Assembly (NCBI GenBank): GCA_902727855.1
Contig: CACVAS010000117.1
Coordinates: 1-64,000, forward strand
DNA length: 64,000 nt
Direction: 5' to 3'
Source: an uncultured Sulfurovum sp.
Lineage (GTDB): Bacteria > Campylobacterota > Campylobacteria > Campylobacterales > Sulfurovaceae
The notes beneath the pieces are model-generated. The model saw only the letters and a program-made list of their open reading frames with translations. It was not told the origin of the DNA and searched no databases. Position numbers and translations under genes: made by a program. Shown piece after piece: positions 26,237 to 35,509 of this stretch. Every line of letters begins with the position of its first letter. Position 1 is the first letter of the stretch.

Positions 26237-27739
26237 ATGAAATTTTCAGATTTTAACCTTAAAGATACAATACAAGATGCTGTGACAGAAGCCGGATTTA
26301 CAGAACCAAGTCCCGTTCAAAAAGATGCTATACCTTTAGTCTTAGAAGGACATGACCTCATTGCTCAAGCGCAAACAGGTACAGGTAAAACAGCTGCTTT
26401 TGGACTACCAACTATGTCTATGATGAAAGCAGATGGTTCAGTTGAAGGACTGGTTATTGTCCCTACCCGTGAACTTGCAATGCAAGTAAGTGATGAGCTA
26501 TACCGTTTTGGACAAAAGAGTGGTCTTAAAACTGCTACAGTGTATGGTGGAACACCATATGGTAAGCAAATAGACCGTATTAAACAAGCTTCTATTGTTG
26601 TTGCAACGCCAGGACGTCTTCAAGACTTACTTATGTCTGGTAAGATTAAAATTAAGCCTAACTTTGTCATCTTAGATGAAGCAGATGAAATGCTTGATAT
26701 GGGTTTTTTAGATGAGATAAAAAACATCTTTACATTCTTACCTAAAGAGCGTCAAACACTTATGTTCTCTGCAACAATGCCAAATGGTATTCGTAAACTT
26801 GCTGAGCAGATTTTAAATAACCCTAAAACAGTTTCTATTACTAAGTCTGAAAAGACCAACACTAAAATCACACAACTTTACTATGTAGTACAAGAAAAAG
26901 AGAGAGATGATGCGTTAGTAAGACTTATAGACTATAAAAATCCAGATAAGTGTATTATTTTTTGTCGTATGAAGAAAGAGGTAGATAGACTTGTAGCACA
27001 CATGACTGCACAAGGCTTCAAAGTATCTGGTCTCCATGGTGATATGGAGCAAAAGCAAAGAGAAGTTACCATTCGTGCTTTTAAACAAGGTGGGATTGAT
27101 ATCTTCATCGCAACAGATGTTGCTGCACGTGGACTTGATGTGAATGATGTAACCCATGTATTTAACTATCATATTCCTTTTGATTCAGAGTCTTATGTTC
27201 ACCGTATTGGTCGTACGGGACGTGGTGGAAAAACGGGTGAGGCTATTACATTGGTAAGCCCAAATGAACTTAGAACCATCAAACGTATTGAAAAAGATGT
27301 TGGTGCTACACTTGTCACTCAAGTTATTCCTACACGTATGGAAGTACAAAATAATCGTTCAGATGCACTTATTTCTAAAATAGCTGACACTAAGGTGACT
27401 GATAAAGCGATTGAGCTTGTAAAAACACTACAACATGACCTAGATATAGTAACGATTGCACATCTATTAGCTTCAATGATACAAAGTGAAAACTCTGTAA
27501 AAGGTAAAGATACTATTGGTCTTGGTCTTGAAGAGATAGCACTTCTTATGGAACGTGCAATGCAACAACGTGGTAACGGTGGCGGTGGACGTAACCGTAG
27601 ACGTGGAAATGGCGGTAGCGGTGGTGGAAACCGTGGAAGTCGCAATGGTGGAAGTCGTCATGGTAGAAATGGACGTTCAAGTGGTGGAAGATCAAATGGA
27701 GGCAATAGAAGTAGTAGAAATGGTGGAAATAATTCATAG
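26237..27739 (+). CDS. deaD: DEAD-box ATP-dependent RNA helicase, DeaD/CsdA-like
   Basis: The 500-aa protein has Q-motif FSDFNLKDTIQDAV, Walker [14 protein letters not shown] (about residues 42-54), PTRELAMQV, DEAD (ILDEADEMLDMGF), SATMPNG, VATDVAARGLDV and [11 protein letters not shown] helical region follows the core (about residues 380-445: DKAIELVKTLQHDLDIVTIA), as in DeaD-type enzymes. The C-terminal tail (residues 453-500) is a Gly/Arg/Asn repeat of the RGG type for RNA binding. Its role is probably ribosome assembly and mRNA unwinding at low temperature. It is the third DEAD-box gene in 25 kb. Confidence 0.93.
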   Translation: MKFSDFNLKDTIQDAVTEAGFTEPSPVQKDAIPLVLEGHDLIAQAQTGTGKTAAFGLPTMSMMKADGSVEGLVIVPTRELAMQVSDELYRFGQKSGLKTATVYGGTPYGKQIDRIKQASIVVATPGRLQDLLMSGKIKIKPNFVILDEADEMLDMGFLDEIKNIFTFLPKERQTLMFSATMPNGIRKLAEQILNNPKTVSITKSEKTNTKITQLYYVVQEKERDDALVRLIDYKNPDKCIIFCRMKKEVDRLVAHMTAQGFKVSGLHGDMEQKQREVTIRAFKQGGIDIFIATDVAARGLDVNDVTHVFNYHIPFDSESYVHRIGRTGRGGKTGEAITLVSPNELRTIKRIEKDVGATLVTQVIPTRMEVQNNRSDALISKIADTKVTDKAIELVKTLQHDLDIVTIAHLLASMIQSENSVKGKDTIGLGLEEIALLMERAMQQRGNGGGGRNRRRGNGGSGGGNRGSRNGGSRHGRNGRSSGGRSNGGNRSSRNGGNNS

Positions 27740-27810
27740 TAATAATATTTATAATTTTTTAATATAATAAATGTTATACTTCTATTATAAAAAATACAAA
27801 AGGAAAAAAT

Positions 27811-28356
27811 ATGAAAATATTTAACTTAAAAACACTCGTTGTTGGTCTTTTTTTAGGACTTTCTACATTTTCTGTAGCAGATACTGCTAAAGAACTTAAT
27901 CATGATGCTAACATGGCTATCAATACATTTTTGGATGAAACTAAAGGTGGAGATGCATTTTTAGTAAATGCTAAGGCATTTCTTGTGTTTCCAAAAGTAC
28001 AAGAAGCAGGTTTCTTTGTTGGTGGTAAATATGCAGAAGGTGTTCTTAGAGTAAAAAGAGATACTAAAGCATATTATAAAATGACTGTAGCATCTTTAGG
28101 ATTTCAAATGGGTGCACAAGAGTATTCACTAATCATTGCTTTCACATCTGATGCAGCACTTAAAAAATTCATGATGGATGATGATGAGTGGGAAACAGAT
28201 GTTGATGGTAAAATTACTATTGCAGAATGGAACTCAAAAGAAGAGTTAGACGATGTTGACTTTAAAGATGACATGGTTGCTTTTGTTTATGATACAAAAG
28301 GACTAATGGGTAGCTTCACAATGGAAGGTACAAGATTTGAAAAAATCAAAAAGTAA
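27811..28356 (+). CDS. SYLF/YSC84-domain exported protein
   Basis: The 181-aa protein has a Sec signal peptide (KIFNLKTLVVGLFLGLSTFSVA, cleavage near residue 24). The SYLF (YSC84) lipid-binding fold follows, with AKAFLVFPKVQEAGFFVGGKYAEGVLR, GFQMGAQEYSLIIAFTSDAALKKFM and DMVAFVYDTKGLMGSF. Such proteins are periplasmic or outer-membrane associated and bind phospholipids. Its own RBS (AAAGGAAA) precedes the ATG. A strong hairpin terminator follows. Confidence 0.9.
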   Translation: MKIFNLKTLVVGLFLGLSTFSVADTAKELNHDANMAINTFLDETKGGDAFLVNAKAFLVFPKVQEAGFFVGGKYAEGVLRVKRDTKAYYKMTVASLGFQMGAQEYSLIIAFTSDAALKKFMMDDDEWETDVDGKITIAEWNSKEELDDVDFKDDMVAFVYDTKGLMGSFTMEGTRFEKIKK

Positions 28357-28372
28357 TTAATATGTACTTCAT

Positions 28373-28397
28373 GACAATGTGAATTTTTCACATTGTC
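28373..28397 (+). terminator. Hairpin terminator after the SYLF gene
   Basis: Perfect 11-bp arms GACAATGTGAA and TTCACATTGTC enclose a TTT loop 16 bases after the stop codon. The 3' side is moderately T-rich (ACTCTTATTC) rather than a clean T-run. Confidence 0.65.
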
Positions 28398-28527
28398 ACT
28401 CTTATTCTATCTCTCAAACTTTTCAAACTTCTAATCACAACTATTTTTCATGATAAATATATTTTACTATGAGGGAAAAAGTTGATGTAAAAACTTTTGC
28501 TATAATACGATACTAACTCCCAAGGAT

Positions 28528-30297
28528 ATGACATTGAGCCATCATAAAAAGCAAGATAATAAGGTAAATTTTACATCTAAAGATTTTCTTCCTACTACTC
28601 AAGCAGAAATGGCTGAACATGGTTGGAAGCAGTGTGATGTTATATTGGTAAGTGGTGATGCATACATTGATTCTCCTTTTATAGGTGTGGCTACTGTAGG
28701 ACGTATGTTACAAGCACAGGGGTATAAAGTAGGTATTATTGGTCAGCCAGATATAAAATCAGATAAAGATATTAAACGTCTTGGTGAACCTAGACTCTAC
28801 TGGGGAGTCAGTGGTGGAAGTATTGACTCTATGGTGGCTAACTATACTGCAACTAAAAAATTTAGAAACAGTGATGACTATACGCCTGGTGGAAAAAATA
28901 ATAAACGACCCGACAGAGCTGTACTTGTCTACACAAATCTTATACGACAAAACTTTAAAAATACTGTACCCATAGTGCTTGGGGGTATAGAAGCAAGTCT
29001 TAGACGTGTGACTCATTATGACTACTGGACAAACAAACTTAGAAAACCAATACTCTTTGACTCTAAAGCAGATATACTTATTTATGGTATGGGAGAGATG
29101 GCAATACGTGAATTAACTTTTGCCTTGGACAAAGGTAGAGAGTGGAGAGGTATACGTGGTGTCTGTTATATAGATAAAGAACCCAATGAAGCATATCATC
29201 AGCTTCCTTCTCATCAAGCGTGTTTAGATGATAAAGAAAAATATATCGATCTCTTTGACTTGTTTTATGATAATAATGACCCCATAGCTGCTAAGGGTCT
29301 TTGCCAACAAGTAGATAAGCGTTATTCTATACAAAATCCGCCTTGTGACTATCTGAGTGAACCAGAGATGGATGAAGTCTCTGCACTTCCTTTTACACGC
29401 GAATTACACCCTTATCATAGACCTGAGGGTAAAGTAAAATGTCTTGAAACCATTAAGTTTTCTATTATGACACATCAAGGGTGTTGGGGTGAGTGTAATT
29501 TTTGTGCCATAGGTGTACACCAAGGGCGTACCATACGTACCCGGTCAGAAAAATCTATTGTTAAAGAAGCTATGGAGTTTAAGACCTATAAAGATTTTAA
29601 AGGTATTATCTCTGATTTAGGTGGTCCAACAGCCAATATGTATGGGTATGAATGTAATAAAAAACTTAAATTAGGTACCTGTGATCATCAACGGTGTGTC
29701 GATTCAAAACATTTATGTAGCTCTATGAAACCTGACCACACGCGTGTTGTCGGTATGATGAAACAGGTACGTAATATACCAGGTATACGTAAAGCATTTG
29801 TAGCTTCTGGTATACGATATGATCTCATTACCGCTGATAAGAAAAAAGGATACTCTTATCTTAGAGAACTTGTACAACATCATATTTCTGGACAGATGAA
29901 AGTGGCTCCTGAACATACAGAACAGCGTGTACTTGATTTGATGGGGAAACCTGGGAAGCAAACACTGGTAGACTTTAAAATCCTCTATGATAAACTCAAT
30001 AAAGAGATGGGAAAAAAACAGTTTTTGACCTACTACCTTATAGCAGCACACCCAGGGTGTGAAGAATCAGATATGCATAAACTTAAAGACTTTACAACCA
30101 ATGTACTTAAGATGAATCCAGAACAAGCACAAGTCTTTACACCTACACCGGGTACCTACTCAGCAGTGATGTATTATACTGAACTTGATCCGCAGACACG
30201 CAAAAAAATATTTGTAGAGAAGGATACATTTAGAAAAGAGAAGCAAAAACGTATTGTGCAAGAAAAAAGTAATTTTAGTTCAGGGTTTGCCAGTTAA
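28528..30297 (+). CDS. ygiQ: YgiQ family radical SAM protein
   Basis: The 589-aa protein is a radical SAM enzyme of the YgiQ/UPF0313 group. It has the N-terminal DUF3362/B12-binding-like region (GDAYIDSPFIGVATVGRMLQ), the 4Fe-4S motif CWGECNFC (near residue 320), the HQGRTIRTRSEKSI block, and the C-terminal KVAPEHTEQRVLDLMGKPG. The target is unknown. The ATG at 28528 lies only one base after AAGGA (28522-28526). A TTG at 28534 has better spacing (7 bases), so translation may begin there. The downstream HAD gene overlaps its stop (TAATG). Confidence 0.93.
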   Translation: MTLSHHKKQDNKVNFTSKDFLPTTQAEMAEHGWKQCDVILVSGDAYIDSPFIGVATVGRMLQAQGYKVGIIGQPDIKSDKDIKRLGEPRLYWGVSGGSIDSMVANYTATKKFRNSDDYTPGGKNNKRPDRAVLVYTNLIRQNFKNTVPIVLGGIEASLRRVTHYDYWTNKLRKPILFDSKADILIYGMGEMAIRELTFALDKGREWRGIRGVCYIDKEPNEAYHQLPSHQACLDDKEKYIDLFDLFYDNNDPIAAKGLCQQVDKRYSIQNPPCDYLSEPEMDEVSALPFTRELHPYHRPEGKVKCLETIKFSIMTHQGCWGECNFCAIGVHQGRTIRTRSEKSIVKEAMEFKTYKDFKGIISDLGGPTANMYGYECNKKLKLGTCDHQRCVDSKHLCSSMKPDHTRVVGMMKQVRNIPGIRKAFVASGIRYDLITADKKKGYSYLRELVQHHISGQMKVAPEHTEQRVLDLMGKPGKQTLVDFKILYDKLNKEMGKKQFLTYYLIAAHPGCEESDMHKLKDFTTNVLKMNPEQAQVFTPTPGTYSAVMYYTELDPQTRKKIFVEKDTFRKEKQKRIVQEKSNFSSGFAS

Positions 30298-31127
30298 TGC
30301 AACCCATTTATATCACTGATCTTGACCATACTTTTTTACGTTCTAATCAAAGTGTGAGTAATTATTCTGAAAAAGTATGGAATGAAAAAGCAAAACATGC
30401 GATTCTCTCGGTAGCCACTGCTAGAAGCTACCAAAAGTCACAAGACTTCTTAAGTAGACTTAAACTTGATGCACCTATGATACTCTTAGATGGTACAATG
30501 GTAGTAAGTCCTGAAAAGAAACTTATAGAAGTTAAGACAGTCAATAGAGAATTGGGTGATGCTGTTATCTTTGAGGGAGCAAAATTTGACATTTATCCTT
30601 TTATTATTACTCTCAATGATGTTAAGACTTTAGGCGAATCTTTTCTATTCCCCACTTTTTTAAATAAATATCAGCATGGGGTATTAGAAAACTATAGAAA
30701 TGACCCACGTATGGAAGAATGTAAAGATATACGTGCAAAAGAAATGAATTTGAAACTTGTCTATTTTGGTAGTAAAAAAATTCTTGAACCACTTTGTATC
30801 CATTTACAAAAAACATTTGGTGATGCACTTGAGTATAAACTTTCTCCAGAAAAGTATTCAGATGGATGGTTTCTTACTATTTTACACCCTGATGGTGATA
30901 AAGCACATGCACTAACTAAAGTGATGGAGTATTTAGAACGTGATATTAAAGATGTAACGGTATTTGGTGATTCTATAAATGACATAGGTATGTTTAAACT
31001 TGCAGGTAAATCAGTGGCAGTTTCTAATGCTTTAGATGAAGTGAAAAAGATGGCCGATATTGTGCTACCCCATTCAAATGATGAAGATGGAGTAGCTAAG
31101 TATTTGGAAAGTGTGTCATCAATATAA
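30297..31127 (+). CDS. HAD-superfamily hydrolase (Cof-like)
   Basis: The 276-aa protein has HAD motif I ITDLDHTFLRS (residues 5-15; Asp8 is the nucleophile and Asp10 the acid/base). It has motif II in SVATARS and motif IV FGDSINDIGMFKLAG (near residue 222), with a C2B-type cap between, as in Cof/sucrose-phosphatase-like enzymes. The substrate is unknown and likely a phosphorylated sugar or nucleotide. It overlaps ygiQ by one base, suggesting coupled translation, and is followed by a convergent L,D-transpeptidase gene. It is not obviously the MurNAc-6-P phosphatase (MupP) missing from the nearby recycling block, because MupP belongs to a different HAD subfamily. Confidence 0.85.
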   Translation: MQPIYITDLDHTFLRSNQSVSNYSEKVWNEKAKHAILSVATARSYQKSQDFLSRLKLDAPMILLDGTMVVSPEKKLIEVKTVNRELGDAVIFEGAKFDIYPFIITLNDVKTLGESFLFPTFLNKYQHGVLENYRNDPRMEECKDIRAKEMNLKLVYFGSKKILEPLCIHLQKTFGDALEYKLSPEKYSDGWFLTILHPDGDKAHALTKVMEYLERDIKDVTVFGDSINDIGMFKLAGKSVAVSNALDEVKKMADIVLPHSNDEDGVAKYLESVSSI

Positions 31128-31130
31128 CTA

Positions 31131-32303
31131 TTAATTTACAACACTTACCTTAGTTCCTTTACGAACATTCTTAAAAATCGTTTTAGAGATTTTATACGGA
31201 ATCCTTATACATCCATTAGTACCAGGATATCTTTTAATATATTTACTAGCATGTAAACCTATGCCTGAACTTGTCAGACGCATCCAGTTTTTAAGTGATG
31301 CACCTTTATATTTTAGGCCTTCTTTATTCCCTCTAAATTTACGCTTGTCACCTTTGTAAACGACTTTACCATTACGATAGTATTTACCAAATATAGTAGA
31401 TCGTTTGTCAGAAATTTTTTCTGTAATTTTAAAGGTTCCTTTTGGTGTTCTCTTGTCTCTATAGATCTTTGTATTTGGTTCAAACTTACGTTTAGCACCA
31501 GTTGTACAAGGAGAACATAGCGCTACCTCATTGTTAACATACAACCTTACTCTTTGTTCAGATATGTCTACAGTTAATTTTGTATTTTTACCTGTAGCTT
31601 TTTTAAGCAAAGATGTATTTTCAAAAATCTCATAACTTTTTTTCAAATTAATGTCTTTTTTGAATTTATTATAAGATGCATATTTTTTATTGCCAATCAC
31701 CTTTTTAGGTGAATGCTTAACAATTTTCTTTTTCTTTTTTTGTAACGTTTCTTTTTTTAATTTAATCGCAGCTAATTTTTTTTCTTGACGCATCTTTTGA
31801 ACAATCTTTGCTTTTTTAAGTGCCTCTTTTGTCTCTTTTAACTCCTCTTTCAATTTTTTCTTGATACGCTTTTTTTCATTTTTTATCTTGTCATTTTGCA
31901 CTTTAGCATGCTTGAGTTTCTTTTTCACTTTATCATTTTCATGTTTAAGTTGCTCAATAGTGCGTTTATTCTCCAACGTAAGTAGTGTTACACCCTCTTT
32001 ATAGTTTTTCCACTTCTTTTCCGTGTCTATTTTATTTTTCTTTTGTTCAATAACCAATGAATTAATCTTTTCATCGTAAAGTCTAAGTTGATTTTCAAGT
32101 AAAGAAACATACTCTTTACTTAATTTATCTTTTTCACTTTTTAACGAAAGAAGATGTGTTGCATTTTGAAGTTGTGAAGACTGAACATTAATTCCCTTAA
32201 GGTAAATGCCTCCTACAAAAAATAATACAACAAGAAACAAGTATCCAAGAATGGTTAAATATTTCTTTTTGATCAGTACATTAGTATTGTCATTTATTGC
32301 CAT
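31131..32303 (-). CDS. L,D-transpeptidase (YkuD domain) with coiled-coil stalk
   Basis: This envelope enzyme forms 3-3 cross-links or attaches proteins to peptidoglycan. The 390-aa protein has one N-terminal transmembrane helix (about residues 14-32) and a long Lys/Glu-rich coiled coil (residues about 45-190). The YkuD domain follows at the C-terminus: LTVDISEQRVRLYVNNEVAL, the TPKGTFKI block, and the catalytic motif with His (GIGLHASK) and Cys (YPGTNGCIRIPY, near residue 365). Loss of the consensus Ser before Gly (TNGC instead of SxGC) is a small variation. It lies convergent to the HAD gene and upstream of a hairpin terminator for murU. Confidence 0.9.
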   Translation of the reverse strand: MAINDNTNVLIKKKYLTILGYLFLVVLFFVGGIYLKGINVQSSQLQNATHLLSLKSEKDKLSKEYVSLLENQLRLYDEKINSLVIEQKKNKIDTEKKWKNYKEGVTLLTLENKRTIEQLKHENDKVKKKLKHAKVQNDKIKNEKKRIKKKLKEELKETKEALKKAKIVQKMRQEKKLAAIKLKKETLQKKKKKIVKHSPKKVIGNKKYASYNKFKKDINLKKSYEIFENTSLLKKATGKNTKLTVDISEQRVRLYVNNEVALCSPCTTGAKRKFEPNTKIYRDKRTPKGTFKITEKISDKRSTIFGKYYRNGKVVYKGDKRKFRGNKEGLKYKGASLKNWMRLTSSGIGLHASKYIKRYPGTNGCIRIPYKISKTIFKNVRKGTKVSVVN

Positions 32304-32363
32304 ATGTTATCCCCCTTTCAAATAATGTAAAATTATACTATATCATATAATAAAAAAATGTAC

Positions 32364-32406
32364 AAAAGATAAATAGAAGGTAAATTTATGACTTAATTTA
32401 TCTTTT
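32364..32406 (-). terminator. Terminator of the anmK-amgK-murU block
   Basis: AAAAGATAAAT (32364-32374) pairs with ATTTATCTTTT (32396-32406) around a 21-nt loop. On the minus strand the stem is followed by a T-rich run. It lies 16 bases after the murU stop. Confidence 0.6.
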
Positions 32407-32421
32407 AGTATTAAAAAATAC

Positions 32422-33090
32422 TTAATATCTATTTATTAATTCTACATTGAGACGTTCTAATCTCTCTGGTGTACCTATGTCAAGCCATTCACCTTCATAG
32501 AGCTCACCTGTCACTTGACCATTCTTCATTGCCTCTCTAAGCAGTGGTGCCAATGCAAATTTTCCATAAGTGACATCTTTAAAAAGTTTAGGTGAGTAAT
32601 ACCCTATGCCTGAGAATGTATATTGTCTATTGTCAATGACTCTTTGTCCATCTAAAGCAAAATCTCCGTTAGGGTTATGTTCGGGGTTGGGTACGAGAAT
32701 AAGGTGTGCTAGTATACCATCTGCTAGTTTTCTATGGTACTGAAAATTATAGTCTGTAAAAATATCTCCATTGATGACCAAAAATGTTTCATCACCTAAA
32801 TGAGGCAATGCCTTAACTATCCCACCAGCACTTTCAAGCCCACCCTCTTTTTGCTCATCTGAGTATGTGATATTTACACCCCAGTTAGAGCCATCACCTA
32901 AAGCTTCGGGGATTTTATAGCCTAAATGTGCAATATTGATAATAATATCTTTAAAATCTTGATGTGCTAATTTTTCAAGATGCCAGACAATAAGAGGAAT
33001 ACCCCCTACTTTTAACAATGGTTTAGGTGTCACATCGGTAAGTGGTCTCATTCGAGATCCAAGTCCAGCTGCTAGTATCATTGTCTTCAT
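32422..33090 (-). CDS. murU: N-acetylmuramate-1-phosphate uridylyltransferase (MurU-like)
   Basis: MurU makes UDP-MurNAc from MurNAc-1-P and UTP, the last step of the AmgK-MurU shunt that bypasses MurA/MurB. The 222-aa protein has the sugar-nucleotidyltransferase signature AAGLGSRMRPLTDVTPKPLL (residues 7-26), VINGDIFTDYNF, and the C-terminal LYEGEWLDIGTPERLERLN. Its length fits MurU and is shorter than GlmU-type enzymes. It follows amgK (33105) by 14 bp, and anmK lies upstream. Generic nucleotidyltransferase annotation is common, so the specific role rests on context. Confidence 0.85.
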   Translation of the reverse strand: MKTMILAAGLGSRMRPLTDVTPKPLLKVGGIPLIVWHLEKLAHQDFKDIIINIAHLGYKIPEALGDGSNWGVNITYSDEQKEGGLESAGGIVKALPHLGDETFLVINGDIFTDYNFQYHRKLADGILAHLILVPNPEHNPNGDFALDGQRVIDNRQYTFSGIGYYSPKLFKDVTYGKFALAPLLREAMKNGQVTGELYEGEWLDIGTPERLERLNVELINRY

Positions 33091-33104
33091 AGTATCTCCA
33101 GTAG

Positions 33105-34085
33105 TTAGAATAGACTCAATTCAATAGGTGCATCTTTGAACTTACCATTGTCAGATTTTAGCAGGTGTATTAAACCATCTAATTCTGAATATTTTGATCC
33201 TACATTGAGTATGTACTTGAGTGTCATAGGTATATCTTTTAGATATTCTGTTTTGCCATCACGTAAGGCAAGTCTGGCAAATATACCAAGTATCTTTATA
33301 TGTCGTTGTATCCCTGTAAAGTCAAACCATCGTATGAAAGTTTCATCATCAACATCTACTCCCTTCAGTTCTTTAAATAATGCAATAAGTCTACGTAGCT
33401 CTCTATCATCAAGTTGGATATAGGCATCACGTAGTAGTGAAACTAAGTCATAGGTTAATCCACCTTCTCTTGCATCTTGAAAGTCTATAACAACGACTTC
33501 TTCTTGTTCGTCTATCATCAAATTTCGAGAGTGATAGTCACGGTGTACAAAAGTCTCTTGTGGCTGACTTAAGACCTCTTTACAAATGCGTGAAAAACTC
33601 TCTAATAAGATACGCCCTTCGACACATTCAAGTGTGGTACCCAAATACTCTTTAAGGTACCACTGGGTCATAAGGTTCATCTCTTGAAGTAAAAATGCTT
33701 CATCATAAGGTTCTAAGCCTTGTGATGGGGTGTTTTGCATTTGTACTAAAGTCTTTATGGCTTTGTCATAGTATGGTCTAGCATCACTACCTTCTACACA
33801 TTTGTCTAGTAAATGTGTTGACCCAATATCTTCTAAAAACATAAAACCCTTATGCAGTTCAAAAGATTTTATCTTAGGGATACGTACTTTTGCATCATTA
33901 AGTCGCATACTCATACCTATAAAAATTGGGACACTCTCTTTATTCTCAGATGCATCCATCACAATACCGCCATTATGATTTTCAAGACGATAATAACTTC
34001 TAGTACTTGCATCTCCATGTAGAGTAGTAAGTTTTGGCTCTTCCATACCTAACCACTCTAACCAACCTTTTAACTCATTATGCAT
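33105..34085 (-). CDS. amgK: N-acetylmuramate/N-acetylglucosamine kinase (AmgK-like, APH fold)
   Basis: AmgK phosphorylates MurNAc or GlcNAc at the anomeric carbon. The 326-aa protein has the APH-type kinase fold: catalytic loop VHRDYHSRNLMID (near residue 182), metal-binding VIDFQDAREGG (near residue 200), and an N-terminal lobe with TTLHGDASTRSYYRLE. It overlaps anmK by 8 bp and precedes murU by 14 bp, which identifies it as the kinase of the recycling pair rather than an aminoglycoside kinase. Together with MurU it yields UDP-MurNAc in two steps. Confidence 0.85.
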   Translation of the reverse strand: MHNELKGWLEWLGMEEPKLTTLHGDASTRSYYRLENHNGGIVMDASENKESVPIFIGMSMRLNDAKVRIPKIKSFELHKGFMFLEDIGSTHLLDKCVEGSDARPYYDKAIKTLVQMQNTPSQGLEPYDEAFLLQEMNLMTQWYLKEYLGTTLECVEGRILLESFSRICKEVLSQPQETFVHRDYHSRNLMIDEQEEVVVIDFQDAREGGLTYDLVSLLRDAYIQLDDRELRRLIALFKELKGVDVDDETFIRWFDFTGIQRHIKILGIFARLALRDGKTEYLKDIPMTLKYILNVGSKYSELDGLIHLLKSDNGKFKDAPIELSLF

Positions 34086-35163
34086 AGATGCCTCCTAAAA
34101 TTGTGTTTTCTCTTGCCCCTGTGACATCTTTGAGGTTTACCTCTTCATTGTGTATGCGCTTATAGGCTAGCCATGCAAAAGTCATTGCTTCTATCTGGTC
34201 AGCATTTTGAGCAATGGCAACTTCTATATTGGGTATGAGTGTTTTGATGCGTTCTACTAAAAAAGTATTTTTAGCACCTCCCCCACAAAGAAGTACTACA
34301 TCAGTGTTAAACTTTAATACTTCATTAGAGATGCTTAGTGCGGTAAGTTCCAATAGTGTTCGTTGTACATTTTGTGCTAATGGACGAAAATATACAGTAT
34401 CTTTTCTAGAGGCTATCATCTCTTCAAGCCATGCTTGATTAAATTTTTCTCGCCCTGTACTTTTTGGGTATGGTTGTGAGAAGAAAGGGTCTGCCATCAT
34501 CGTATCTAAAAGTACATAATCTACATCTCCAGACCTAGCCCATATACCATCTTTGTCGTACGCTAGATTATAATGAGCGTTTACCCACATGTCCAACAAT
34601 ACATTTCCACAGCCAGTATCATACCCTATGAGTTTGTCACCTAGTACAGTAATGTTTGCCATCCCACCAATGTTTACGACTGATACCGATGCATTGATAT
34701 TACTAAATATAAATTCATGAAAAGCAGGAGCAAAAGGCGCACCCTGCCCGCCTAGTGCAACATCTTTACGTCTGAAGTCTGCAACTACAGGTATGCCTGT
34801 CTTTGCTGCTAAAATGTTAGGATCTCCTAGTTGCATACTTACACCATTTTGTGGAGCATGCCAGAGTGTCTGTCCATGTGAGCCTATGGCAGTGATTGTA
34901 GAGGCATCTATGTTCTCACGTATAAGCAACGTACCCACTGCCTGAGTAAACAATACACCCAAACGATGCTCTATCTGCCCTACTTTTTCGAGGCTATTTT
35001 TACCCTCAGTCATCATGAGTATATCACTTTTTAGTTCTAAAGGCATGGGATATTCTAGAGAAGCAAGAAGTTTACATGAGTTAGGTGTTATCTCACAATA
35101 GACAACATCTACACCATCTAGTGATGTTCCTGACATGATTCCGATGTAGTATTCTTTATTCAT
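34078..35163 (-). CDS. anmK: Anhydro-N-acetylmuramic acid kinase
   Basis: AnmK converts 1,6-anhydro-MurNAc to MurNAc-6-P during peptidoglycan recycling. The 361-aa protein (from the ATG at 35163) starts NKEYYIGIMSGTSLDGVDVV, which is the AnmK signature. It has IGSHGQTLWHAP, VADFRRKDVALGGQGAPFAP, NIGGMANITVLG, GYDTGCGNVLLDMWV and LCGGGAKNTFLVERI. The ATG at 35163 is chosen because GGAAG lies eight bases upstream; an upstream ATG at 35178 has no comparable RBS. It heads the anmK-amgK-murU operon, and its substrate would be supplied by the MltB-type enzyme at 11.7 kb. Confidence 0.96.
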   Translation of the reverse strand: MNKEYYIGIMSGTSLDGVDVVYCEITPNSCKLLASLEYPMPLELKSDILMMTEGKNSLEKVGQIEHRLGVLFTQAVGTLLIRENIDASTITAIGSHGQTLWHAPQNGVSMQLGDPNILAAKTGIPVVADFRRKDVALGGQGAPFAPAFHEFIFSNINASVSVVNIGGMANITVLGDKLIGYDTGCGNVLLDMWVNAHYNLAYDKDGIWARSGDVDYVLLDTMMADPFFSQPYPKSTGREKFNQAWLEEMIASRKDTVYFRPLAQNVQRTLLELTALSISNEVLKFNTDVVLLCGGGAKNTFLVERIKTLIPNIEVAIAQNADQIEAMTFAWLAYKRIHNEEVNLKDVTGARENTILGGIYA

Positions 35164-35509
35164 ATTTTCAACTTCCATGTTTACGTATTAGAATTGCTTG
35201 TATTATATCAGATAATGATTTGAACTGTTTATCTACACGACAAACTATCCTCTAAAATCATTGTAGCGTTATGATTTGTATACTATGTATCACAATACTA
35301 AACAGTGCTTTAGAGACTTTACCCAATAAATGATGTATAGCTATGCACTTTGTGTTTGCATAAGCCAACTTCAACAATAAAATAAAAGGATGAAGTAAAG
35401 AAGCATCTCACACCTTACATTGCCTCTTACATAAAATATGTTTGGCAGAGATTGGTTTGAGATGATGGAGACTGTGTGTTAAATGTATCTAAATAATGTC
35501 CTATGTTAA
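35164..35509. other. Intergenic stretch with no gene seen
   Basis: No credible ORF or RNA gene was seen in these 346 bases. A 7-bp inverted repeat CATCTCA (35404-35410) / TGAGATG (35458-35464) with a long loop is the only structure, and it may be part of the sodN 3' end. Confidence 0.4.

Noticed and set aside
27319..27767. Several open frames around the helicase tail
   Set aside because: They come from the Gly/Arg-rich repeat of the helicase read in other frames and are low-complexity artefacts.
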